This document shows positions 1 to 5,370 of a stretch of 10,159 nucleotides of DNA, in pieces (position 1 is the first letter of the stretch; every line of letters begins with the position of its first letter). Source of the DNA: Chloroflexota bacterium (GTDB lineage: Bacteria; Chloroflexota; Dehalococcoidia; Lucifugimonadales; JADFKI01); the NCBI GenBank assembly GCA_024648655.1, contig JAGGDZ010000068.1, forward strand, positions 1 to 10,159, given 5' to 3'. Both the position numbers and the translations under genes were made by a program. Below the pieces are notes generated by a model. It searched no databases, was not told the DNA's origin, and was given only the letters and a program-made list of their open reading frames with translations.

Positions 1-640
1 CACATGCAGCATCTCGCTCGGCACGCAATTCAACTGGTCTGGGAAGAAACTTCCCTGTCATAGGATTACGCACCCGAAACTCCCCGTCGTCCCAGCACAA
101 GTCCAACCCGAGAACTTCACTGTGTCCCCAAATCAGACCGTCCGCGTCTTCATGTATCGGGAGTGGTTCGTACCGCCCTCCGACCAGCACATCCCCGGCG
201 AGCGCGGTGTCGTGGAACTCGCCGCCAGTATGATCGAAGCGCCAATACTCCGCTACGCCGTATCCTGCATATCCCTCGCGCTTCACCGTGTAGTCCCTCC
301 TGCCCGTGGCTCGTGAAGCCACCTCAAGCACAAAATCCGGCGGCTTTCCCACTTCGCTTATTACATAGCCGTTACGCGCTACTATGCCTTCGGGATTGAC
401 TCCGAAAGTCACTATCAAATCCGGACCGAGACGCTCTGCGTCGTTAGTTGCTTCATACCTCAGGAAGCCCTCTCCGGCAATCAAAACATCGTCGCGATGC
501 CCGAAATGCGGAATCAAGGCTGATGTAAAAGAATAGACCCCTAAGAACTGCTGCATATCAGGCTCGCGCGGCGGGTCCGGCAGCGGCTCTAAGTGCGAAT
601 AGTCGGCGTATGCCGGCTTGAGCGTGCTTTTTGAAGTCAT
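1..640 (-). CDS. Uma2 family (DUF820) putative endonuclease, partial
   Basis: This reading frame starts at ATG 640-638 and stays open through the left edge (213 codons visible), so the C-terminus is missing. The Shine-Dalgarno sequence GGAGAA lies 7 nt before the ATG. The protein matches the Uma2/DUF820 fold, a PD-(D/E)XK nuclease-like domain. GPDLIV is at residues 72-77 (Asp74). The signature around residues 100-134 runs PPDFVLEVAS, then K120, then YAGYGVAEYW. Asp74, Glu106 and Lys120 are the likely metal and catalytic positions by family analogy. The last visible residues, ELRAERDAA, look like the start of the charged helical tail that many members carry. It lies 70 bp downstream of the aminotransferase on the same strand, with a 19-bp tandem repeat between them. 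Uma2 genes occur in many copies in Chloroflexota, Cyanobacteria and relatives, and their cellular role is unsettled. Family assignment is firm; nuclease activity is inferred. Confidence 0.88.
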   Translation of the reverse strand, partial: MTSKSTLKPAYADYSHLEPLPDPPREPDMQQFLGVYSFTSALIPHFGHRDDVLIAGEGFLRYEATNDAERLGPDLIVTFGVNPEGIVARNGYVISEVGKPPDFVLEVASRATGRRDYTVKREGYAGYGVAEYWRFDHTGGEFHDTALAGDVLVGGRYEPLPIHEDADGLIWGHSEVLGLDLCWDDGEFRVRNPMTGKFLPRPVELRAERDAAC

Positions 641-672
641 AGTCGCATTCTCCGAATGGCAATTTCATCCTA

Positions 673-710
673 TCCATCCTGCCAACCCACGTCCATCCTG
701 CCAACCCACG
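673..710. repeat. 19-bp perfect tandem duplication with TCCATCCTG core
   Basis: The unit tccatcctgccaacccacg occurs twice head to tail (673-691 and 692-710). It sits directly after the aminotransferase stop codon (TAA on the minus strand, 711-713) and before the Uma2 ribosome binding site. The TCCATCCTG core recurs at 6285-6293 and 8721-8729, so this is probably a member of a dispersed intergenic repeat. Confidence 0.85.
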
Positions 711-1889
711 TTACCCAAACAGGCCGCCCCGCTCGAACACATCCGCAAGCGTCGCAACGCCCTCGCGGATTTCCTCCGCAGTATTATGGCTGAACGTCAG
801 GCGCAGGTGGTTGTTGCGGTCGCGCGGCGCGCGGTAGATGCCGCCGGGGTTGTACTTGACGCCCGCTTCCACCGCCGCTTCCAGCGCCGCCCAGGTGTCC
901 GCGCCTTCCGGCATCTTCACCCAGCCCATCATGCCCCCGTGAGGCGGCACGATCTCGCACTCTATCGGGAAGTTCTCACGCACCGCGCTCACCAGCGCAT
1001 CCCGCCGCGCCAGAAGCTCCCTTCGCACCGTCTCCACATGTTCTGCCTTGCGCGTTCGCAGGTACTCGTACACCAGCATCGTCGCCAGTTGGCTCGGCAT
1101 CCCGCCCGTAAGAACATCCTGCACCTGCTGCGGCGCGACCGCGAATCCTACACGCAGCCCGCACCCCAGCAGCTTCGTATAAGACGACACATAGATGACC
1201 AGACCGTTGTCGTCCATGCCGAGCATTGCGGGCGGCAGGGGAGCGCCGTCAATGCGGAAGTCCGCGTAAGACTCATTCTCCACGATGGGAATGTTATACT
1301 CCGCGGCAATCTCCAGCAGGCGCTCGCGCCGTTCAAGGCTCAGTGTAGAGCCTGATGGGTTCTGATACACCGATATTGTATAGATGAACTTAGGCTTCCT
1401 TCCGCCTGCCGACAGCCTTTTTATCTCGGCTTCGAGCGCGTCCGGGTCCATTCCATCCGAATCCGACTCCACATGAACGACCTCGGCGCGCTTGCTCAGC
1501 AGCATATTCAGCGTGCCCGAGTATGTGAACTCTTCTGCCAGTACGATGTCACCCGCGTCTATGAAGGCGTCCACCAGCTTACGAATAGCCCCGCCCGCGC
1601 CGTCGCTCAGGAAGATGTCCTCTATGTCCACATCCGCGCCGCGCTTGTCCTTCAGCTCTGCTGCAATCAAGCCGCGCAGCCCCTCATGCCCCTTCATCCC
1701 AGGGTAGCCGGCCAGACTAGTCGCCTCGCGCGCAAGCGCATTGCTCATCGCCTCCGCGTACAGCTCAGCGTCGATCGCCTGTGGAACGGCGTTCGTAACG
1801 GAGAAAATGTGCGCCGTGTCCGCCCTCAGCCCTGCCGGCATCTCCACCGTCGCCGGAAGATTCTTAGAAAAAAACTCGGAATAGTCCAT
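711..1889 (-). CDS. PLP-dependent aminotransferase, class I/II fold (LysN/MocR-like)
   Basis: This is a 392-residue fold-type I pyridoxal-phosphate enzyme, the usual length for stand-alone relatives of LysN (2-aminoadipate aminotransferase) and of the MocR catalytic domain; no helix-turn-helix domain precedes it. Visible landmarks are GYPGMKGHEGLR at 61-72, DGAGGAI at 96-102, YQNPSG at 175-180 (Asn177), VENESY at 203-208 (Tyr208), SSYTKLLGCGLRVGF with Schiff-base Lys239, and HLRLTFS with carboxylate-binding Arg363. The position three before Tyr208, normally the Asp that contacts the pyridine nitrogen, is Asn205, which is unusual. I chose the ATG at 1889 because GGAG lies 6 nt upstream; an in-frame ATG at 1901 adds four residues but has no Shine-Dalgarno. 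It likely transfers amino groups between an amino acid and 2-oxoglutarate; the substrate cannot be read from sequence. It is transcribed away from the GYD gene. Confidence 0.9.
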   Translation of the reverse strand: MDYSEFFSKNLPATVEMPAGLRADTAHIFSVTNAVPQAIDAELYAEAMSNALAREATSLAGYPGMKGHEGLRGLIAAELKDKRGADVDIEDIFLSDGAGGAIRKLVDAFIDAGDIVLAEEFTYSGTLNMLLSKRAEVVHVESDSDGMDPDALEAEIKRLSAGGRKPKFIYTISVYQNPSGSTLSLERRERLLEIAAEYNIPIVENESYADFRIDGAPLPPAMLGMDDNGLVIYVSSYTKLLGCGLRVGFAVAPQQVQDVLTGGMPSQLATMLVYEYLRTRKAEHVETVRRELLARRDALVSAVRENFPIECEIVPPHGGMMGWVKMPEGADTWAALEAAVEAGVKYNPGGIYRAPRDRNNHLRLTFSHNTAEEIREGVATLADVFERGGLFG

Positions 1890-1939
1890 GAAAATCTCCA
1901 TTCAGGTCGAATTGTGGCATTTCACTCTCTACACATGCC

Positions 1940-1973
1940 GACTATCAAATAGTCTTTCCTGCGGAAGCAGGAA
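1940..1973. repeat. Two adjacent short inverted repeats
   Basis: The first is GACTAT-CAA-ATAGTC (1940-1954), a perfect 6-bp dyad with a 3-nt centre. The second, one base later, is TTCCTGC-GGAA-GCAGGAA (1956-1973), a 7-bp stem with a GNRA-type tetraloop. The second resembles the widespread small palindromic elements of the form TTCCNGC...GCNGGAA found between bacterial genes. No T-tract follows, so it is not an intrinsic terminator. The dyad lies about 50-65 bp upstream of the aminotransferase start and could be an operator. Confidence 0.7.
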
Positions 1974-1983
1974 TACGGTGCTC

Positions 1984-2010
1984 TAATAGCAGGCTTACCC
2001 TGCGTTATTA
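1984..2010. repeat. Imperfect inverted repeat
   Basis: TAATA followed by GCAGG, a CTTAC loop, CCTGC, a 2-nt bulge (gt) and TATTA forms a 10-bp stem with one bulge. It lies in the divergent region between the aminotransferase and the GYD gene. Its function is not evident. Confidence 0.55.
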
Positions 2011-2053
2011 TGATTATGAGCGCTTGCAGAGAACGCCCGTTTGCGTCGGGTCC

Positions 2054-2070
2054 TGCCCTTTGACAGGGCA
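2054..2070. repeat. Inverted repeat over the GYD-gene -35 box (possible operator)
   Basis: TGCCCT-TTGAC-AGGGCA is a perfect 6-bp dyad with a 5-nt centre. The centre and the first base of the right arm form the TTGACA -35 hexamer at 2060-2065. A protein bound here would compete with RNA polymerase, so an operator role is plausible but unproven. Confidence 0.5.
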
Positions 2071-2087
2071 CAAGTCTATACTATCAT
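2060..2087 (+). promoter_or_regulatory. Sigma70-type promoter for the GYD-domain gene
   Basis: TTGACA (2060-2065), a 16-bp spacer and TATCAT (2082-2087) match the consensus at 6/6 and 5/6 positions. Transcription would start near 2094, leaving about 40 nt of leader before the ATG at 2135. This placement excludes a start at the in-frame ATG 2024. Confidence 0.7.
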
Positions 2088-2134
2088 GTCAAAGTGAAAT
2101 CGCGGGCGCTCTAAGCAGGGCAAGGAGACACCCA

Positions 2135-2488
2135 ATGGCAACATATATACTACGCATATCTACGACATCCAGAGGGCGCAGGATGATACTGCAAGACCCG
2201 AATGTCATCCTCAACACCGAAGACGAAATGAACTTCGCCGACGCTAGGATAATCGGCCTCTACGCCGTGCTGGGTGACATAGACTTCGTAGCCATAGTGG
2301 ACGCTGACGACAACGCCGCCGCCGCCAGATTCGCGCTTGAACTTGGCGTCAAAGCAGGCTTGCAAACCACCACGCTGCCCGCCATACCGATCGGCCGACT
2401 CGAAGATAGGTCCGGCGACCGACCCGGAGAGCAAAGCGCCTACACTGTCATCGGCTCCGGACCGGGCGCCGGCGCCGGTGCGTCATAA
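2135..2488 (+). CDS. GYD domain-containing protein
   Basis: This small protein of 117 residues matches the GYD family (PF08734), a ferredoxin-like alpha/beta-barrel dimer type related to the Dabb/EthD group, commonly of unknown function. Landmarks are the TYILRISTT first strand, a helix around residues 12-35, the ARIIGLYAVLGDIDFVAIVD core at about 36-55 and the ALELGVKAGLQTTTLPAI end of the domain. The eponymous Gly-Tyr-Asp appears here as GDID, with Ile where Tyr is usual. The last 30 residues are a low-complexity Gly/Ala/Pro tail ending GAGAGAS, coded by alternating GGC/GCC. The ATG at 2135 has AAGGAG (2122-2127) 7 nt upstream. The same frame is open back to ATG 2024, but that start lies upstream of the promoter and has no Shine-Dalgarno. 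It appears monocistronic. Confidence 0.85.
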   Translation: MATYILRISTTSRGRRMILQDPNVILNTEDEMNFADARIIGLYAVLGDIDFVAIVDADDNAAAARFALELGVKAGLQTTTLPAIPIGRLEDRSGDRPGEQSAYTVIGSGPGAGAGAS

Positions 2489-2532
2489 TTGCACCTACGC
2501 CTGCGCGCCATAACTGCACTCTACGCCTGCGC
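2484..2532. repeat. Imperfect ~25-bp tandem duplication across the GYD-gene stop codon
   Basis: CATAATTGCACCTACGCC (from 2484) recurs as CATAACTGCACTCTACGCC (from 2509). Both copies are followed by TGCGC. They differ by one substitution and a one-base indel. The first copy contains the TAA stop of the GYD gene (2486-2488). Confidence 0.75.
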
Positions 2533-2647
2533 TAAAATCGGGATGAGCAAGGAGGCTCCCTGACCGACCGAGCCGCCGCCATAGTCTAGCCTGAAACGGA
2601 AGCCGAACTGCGCGGTGAATAGCGCAAGCCAAATTCGCCTGAAAACA

Positions 2648-2695
2648 CTGCCCTTCTTTCTTGGTGGAGAGAAGGCTTGGTGGAGAGAAGGGCAG
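2648..2695 (-). terminator. Hairpin after the Gfo/Idh gene, candidate terminator
   Basis: CTGCCCTTCT (2648-2657) pairs perfectly with AGAAGGGCAG (2686-2695). Read on the minus strand, the stem is followed by TGTTTTC, a weak T-run, 26 nt past the Gfo/Idh stop. The 28-nt loop is long, and the tandem duplication inside it offers a shorter alternative stem (CCTTCT 2652-2657 with AGAAGG 2670-2675). It lies between converging genes and may stop both. Confidence 0.45.
2660..2691. repeat. 16-bp perfect tandem duplication
   Basis: CTTGGTGGAGAGAAGG occurs at 2660-2675 and again at 2676-2691 with no mismatch. It overlaps the 3' arm of the hairpin at 2648-2695 and gives the 5' arm two possible partners. 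Confidence 0.9.
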
Positions 2696-2720
2696 CTAAA
2701 GCCATATCAACCCGCTGCAA

Positions 2721-3776
2721 TTACAATGGTAAGTGCACCTTCTCGCCCGTCTGCGCGCTGATGGTGACCGCTTCCGTAAACTCCATGTACCGCACGCCGT
2801 CCGCGAAGTTCGTATGCGTGATCTCCTCCTCACCACGAATCGCGTTGATGAACTCCTCCTCCACCCGCCAGTATCCCTGATTCTCCTCCGGAATCTCAAT
2901 CTCCGACATCTCGCCGTCATTCCGCGTGCCACCGTACAGCGCCATCCCGGGCGACTCCGCGAACAGCGTCCCGTCCGTGCCGAATATCCACGCCCCGTTC
3001 TGCGGCGAATGACCCGTAACCGCGCTCATACGTATGTGCAGCAGCGGGCCCGAGTACATCTCAGCCAGAACCTCGATATGGTCCGGTATCGTGATGACCT
3101 GCGCGTTCCCGTCACCGTCCTTTCGGCTCTTCACATGCGCGCGTGTCAGCGCCTGCACCGTCTCCGCCGGCCCGACCCAGCGCATCATCGCCTCGTACCA
3201 AATCCCCATCTGCATGATGTTGTAACCGCTCATGTCACGGTCGTGCCGCCAGTGGAACGGCGCGCTCGGCTCGACGAACCCCGCAGGATGCATCGTCTTG
3301 TCGTTGACCACCAGGTTCACCGACAGCACATCGCCCACGTAGCCATCCGCAATCAACTGCTTGATAGTATTATCCACCCGCAGCGTCATTGGTGAGGGCA
3401 CAATCTGCGTAACAAGGTGCGGAGACAGCCTCGACGCGTCCAGCATCTCCCGCGCCTGCGCCGCATCCATGCACATGCGCGCCTCCGTCATCACATGCTT
3501 CTCGTTCTCCAGCGCCGCAATCACCATATCCCGGTGCATATATGGCCAAGTCCCGATGCAGATAGCGTCCGTATCCTCCGCCTCGATAAGGTCAACCCAG
3601 CTGTCATACACTTCAGGCAGCCCGTACTGGTCCGCAATTCTCTGCCCGGACGCGCGGCTGCGGTTCGCCACGCTCACAATCTCCACACCCTCGACTTCCT
3701 GAAAGCCTGGTATATGGCGCAGCGTCGTATTTCCGCCCGCGCCCACAAGTCCAATCCGTATCGTGTCGTCTGCCAT
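2721..3776 (-). CDS. Gfo/Idh/MocA family protein with substituted catalytic residues
   Basis: This 351-residue protein has the length and two-domain plan of Gfo/Idh/MocA oxidoreductases. An N-terminal Rossmann domain (about 1-125) starts with IGLVGAGGNTTLRHIPGF, keeping the glycine-rich NAD(P) loop (Gly12, Gly14, Gly15). The C-terminal alpha/beta domain includes FHWRHDRDMSGYN at 174-186. Family members normally carry an EKP motif and a DxGxH motif that supply catalytic Lys, Asp and His. Here these read EAR (98-100) and QMGIW (189-193), so Lys becomes Ala99, Asp becomes Gln189 and His becomes Trp193. NAD(P) binding is likely, but canonical sugar dehydrogenation is doubtful; a divergent activity or a binding role is possible. 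The ATG has GAGGAG 10 nt upstream, which is rather far. The gene is monocistronic, with its own promoter and a candidate terminator. Confidence 0.88.
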   Translation of the reverse strand: MADDTIRIGLVGAGGNTTLRHIPGFQEVEGVEIVSVANRSRASGQRIADQYGLPEVYDSWVDLIEAEDTDAICIGTWPYMHRDMVIAALENEKHVMTEARMCMDAAQAREMLDASRLSPHLVTQIVPSPMTLRVDNTIKQLIADGYVGDVLSVNLVVNDKTMHPAGFVEPSAPFHWRHDRDMSGYNIMQMGIWYEAMMRWVGPAETVQALTRAHVKSRKDGDGNAQVITIPDHIEVLAEMYSGPLLHIRMSAVTGHSPQNGAWIFGTDGTLFAESPGMALYGGTRNDGEMSEIEIPEENQGYWRVEEEFINAIRGEEEITHTNFADGVRYMEFTEAVTISAQTGEKVHLPL

Positions 3777-3824
3777 GTGATTGCCGCTCCTCTGTTCTGT
3801 ATAGTGCTTTGCGCGATGCGACCG

Positions 3825-3853
3825 ATTATAGGCGCAGATGGGATGTTAGTCTA
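3825..3853 (-). promoter_or_regulatory. Sigma70-type promoter for the Gfo/Idh gene
   Basis: On the minus strand, TAGACT (3853-3848), a 17-bp spacer and a perfect TATAAT (3830-3825) precede the gene. The predicted transcription start is near 3818, giving a leader of about 42 nt before the ATG at 3776. Confidence 0.7.
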
Positions 3854-3898
3854 GTCGCGCCCTGTGTACAAGAGCGGATTTGATATTGGCATTGACCT

Positions 3899-3923
3899 TG
3901 GACAGGCAGGGACATGGACAGGC
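3899..3923. repeat. Degenerate GGACAGG direct repeats
   Basis: TGGACAGGC occurs at 3899-3907 and 3915-3923, with GGGACA between them (3909-3914). Spacing is 16 bp. The motif resembles the reverse complement of the dispersed TCCATCCTG element (CAGGATGGA), so this may be a decayed copy. It lies in the divergent gap between the Gfo/Idh gene and the secreted-protein gene. Confidence 0.5.
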
Positions 3924-4025
3924 GGAACCAATTGCCTATCAATGTCAGTGTTCATTTAGGTTGCATTGTCTTGGCGGCGCTGTTAAAGTACCCCTGCTTG
4001 AAACGGATGAATATGTATAGGAAGA

Positions 4026-4038
4026 TGGCAAATTGCCA
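4026..4038. repeat. 13-bp perfect dyad upstream of the secreted-protein gene
   Basis: TGGCAA-A-TTGCCA is a perfect palindrome around one central base. It lies about 35-45 bp before the TTG at 4072, but within the probable original coding start if the adjacent tandem duplication is collapsed. It may be an operator or chance. Confidence 0.45.
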
Positions 4039-4059
4039 AAGTAAATTTCCAAAGTATTT
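4036..4059. repeat. Imperfect 11-13 bp tandem duplication disrupting a signal peptide frame
   Basis: CCAAAGTAAATTT (4036-4048) is followed at once by CCAAAGTATTT (4049-4059); the copies differ by two A residues. Removing the 11-nt second copy joins an upstream frame starting at ATG 4007 or 4025 to the secreted-protein frame without a stop. Confidence 0.65.
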
Positions 4060-4071
4060 AGCCTAGTCCTT

Positions 4072-4611
4072 TTGATAGCTGGGCTGATGTTTGCTGTAAC
4101 GCCGTCGGGTGTTTTTGCAGACCCGCCCGCCCCAACCAGCGCTGAATACACGAGTCCAAAGGACACATCAGGCGGTGTATTCAATGATATAAGCAACTGG
4201 ATTTCAAGCATACGGATTCCACGAGTTTACACGCCGCCATCGCCGTCGCTTGGTTCCTGCAGACAGAATACTGATAGAGCTCACCATTCCAGCACCCATC
4301 CGGGTCGTGTGAACGTTCACGTCACAGCTAGGTGCCCTACGAATGTTGCGGAAATGTATCACACTGCCGCCATTATGCGTAGCAACAATAGCGGCTTTGG
4401 TTATGAAGCCCTCCCTACTTTAACGCCTGGCAGGGACGTCTTTCATGGATTTGGCGTGAGAAGGGGAACCGCTGTTGCAAACACGCATTGCAGTGTCCAT
4501 TGGTTTAGAGGGACAGGGGAAGGTTATGTCATTTACTATGGCTTTGAGGGCACTCTGGCCACTGCGGAGACTACCGGACTGCCTGCCTATGACCCTTGTG
4601 GTCTCGATTAG
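4072..4611 (+). CDS. Predicted exported protein of unknown function, 5' end possibly frameshifted
   Basis: I do not recognise this family. From the TTG at 4072 the product is 179 residues. It opens with a hydrophobic run and a good signal-peptidase I site, SGVFA|DPP. The frame is open upstream to 4045 and reads SKVFSLVLLIAGLMFA, a typical Sec h-region, but no ATG, GTG or TTG occurs there before the TAA at 4042. No Shine-Dalgarno fits the TTG. An upstream start in another frame (ATG 4007) supplies a basic n-region, MNMYRK, and joins if a small tandem duplication is removed. The mature part has four Cys (GSCRQ, ARCPT, THCSV, DPCGL), compatible with two disulfides, and a Gly/Tyr-rich C-terminal half that looks beta-rich. 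Codon use is visibly AT-richer than the flanking genes. A probable lipoprotein gene begins 8 bp after its stop, so the two likely form an operon. Confidence 0.6.
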   Translation: MIAGLMFAVTPSGVFADPPAPTSAEYTSPKDTSGGVFNDISNWISSIRIPRVYTPPSPSLGSCRQNTDRAHHSSTHPGRVNVHVTARCPTNVAEMYHTAAIMRSNNSGFGYEALPTLTPGRDVFHGFGVRRGTAVANTHCSVHWFRGTGEGYVIYYGFEGTLATAETTGLPAYDPCGLD

Positions 4612-4619
4612 GCCGCTTT

Positions 4620-5312
4620 ATGTTGTGTTCAACTGTCGTGCGTCGCTTTCATAAACTTTGTCTTTTCTTAATTCTGTTGGGGGGTGTGTTGAGTTTGAGT
4701 TGCAATATGTTTGATCCACTAAATGAGGATGGAGTAGGCTCGCCATCCGAACAGCCTTCTCCTGCGAGCAATGAGGACGACAAACCTGAATGGGATTGGG
4801 TGAAAGGCATGCCCGAGACACTCACCGACCAACCTCCCGTTGCCCAAATAGTAGGTGAAGGCAGCAGAGGTGAAACGGTCGCGGAAGGTATGCCGTATTT
4901 TGTCACCTGGGACCCGAACTATGACCCTTTTGAGACAGATCTCCCACCTCTCCCGCCTTGGCCTGACGTCGTTCCATCAGGAAAGAACAGAAGGCTCCGT
5001 TTTTTGACCCAAGCCCGCACTAATCTGATAATGGTTGCTTCCGGCTCACAAATTGATACTGTCACAAATGCACTTCAAGGTGAGGAGCCCGAACAGTATT
5101 GGGAGTGCTCTCGGTCTGAGCTAGATTGCGAGCGTGTTGATCCGGAGGGATTTATCGAGTATTACCGTATCCCGCCTGATGTGCTGCGGAACCCATACAT
5201 TTCAGTTTTTGCAATGTGGAGTGTGCCTCCGGAGATTGTGGATGGTAAATTTGTAGAAGGCACAGGTTGGTTCGCCTCGGCGAATTGGTTCTTCCACCTC
5301 GCTGATGAGTGA
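4620..5312 (+). CDS. Predicted lipoprotein of unknown function
   Basis: I do not recognise this family. From ATG 4620 the product is 230 residues. It begins with a type II signal: RRFHK, then a hydrophobic stretch LCLFLILLGGVLSLS and then Cys28, the likely lipidated residue. The lipobox (SLSC) is imperfect because the small residues are shifted. Starts at TTG 4596 (overlapping the upstream gene) and GTG 4638 (MRRFHKL, a cleaner signal) are also possible, and none has a clear Shine-Dalgarno. After the Cys comes an acidic, Pro/Ser/Glu-rich linker of about 40 residues, then a compact region rich in Trp, Pro and acidic residues with a second Cys pair (ECSRSELDC). The end GWFASANWFFHLADE suggests a folded beta domain. 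Base composition is AT-rich like the preceding gene. It probably sits on the outer face of a membrane; partner and role are unknown. Confidence 0.75.
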   Translation: MLCSTVVRRFHKLCLFLILLGGVLSLSCNMFDPLNEDGVGSPSEQPSPASNEDDKPEWDWVKGMPETLTDQPPVAQIVGEGSRGETVAEGMPYFVTWDPNYDPFETDLPPLPPWPDVVPSGKNRRLRFLTQARTNLIMVASGSQIDTVTNALQGEEPEQYWECSRSELDCERVDPEGFIEYYRIPPDVLRNPYISVFAMWSVPPEIVDGKFVEGTGWFASANWFFHLADE

Positions 5313-5370
5313 ATGTCTGTCCTTGCCGAGAGTGCGTTAGGATTATTAACCGCTACAACACGCTTTGCCC

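Noticed and set aside
618..1355. 245-codon plus-strand frame opposite the aminotransferase and the Uma2 start
   Set aside because: It is Arg/His-rich with no recognisable domain and lies antisense to two well-supported genes.
2024..2134. Upstream in-frame ATG for the GYD gene
   Set aside because: It lies before the TTGACA/TATCAT promoter and lacks a Shine-Dalgarno, whereas ATG 2135 has AAGGAG.
2733..3395. 220-codon plus-strand frame opposite the Gfo/Idh gene
   Set aside because: It is an Arg/His/Leu-rich shadow of a confidently assigned gene.
3945..4211. 88-codon minus-strand frame upstream of and into the secreted-protein gene
   Set aside because: It has no Shine-Dalgarno or recognisable domain and overlaps a better-supported plus-strand signal peptide.
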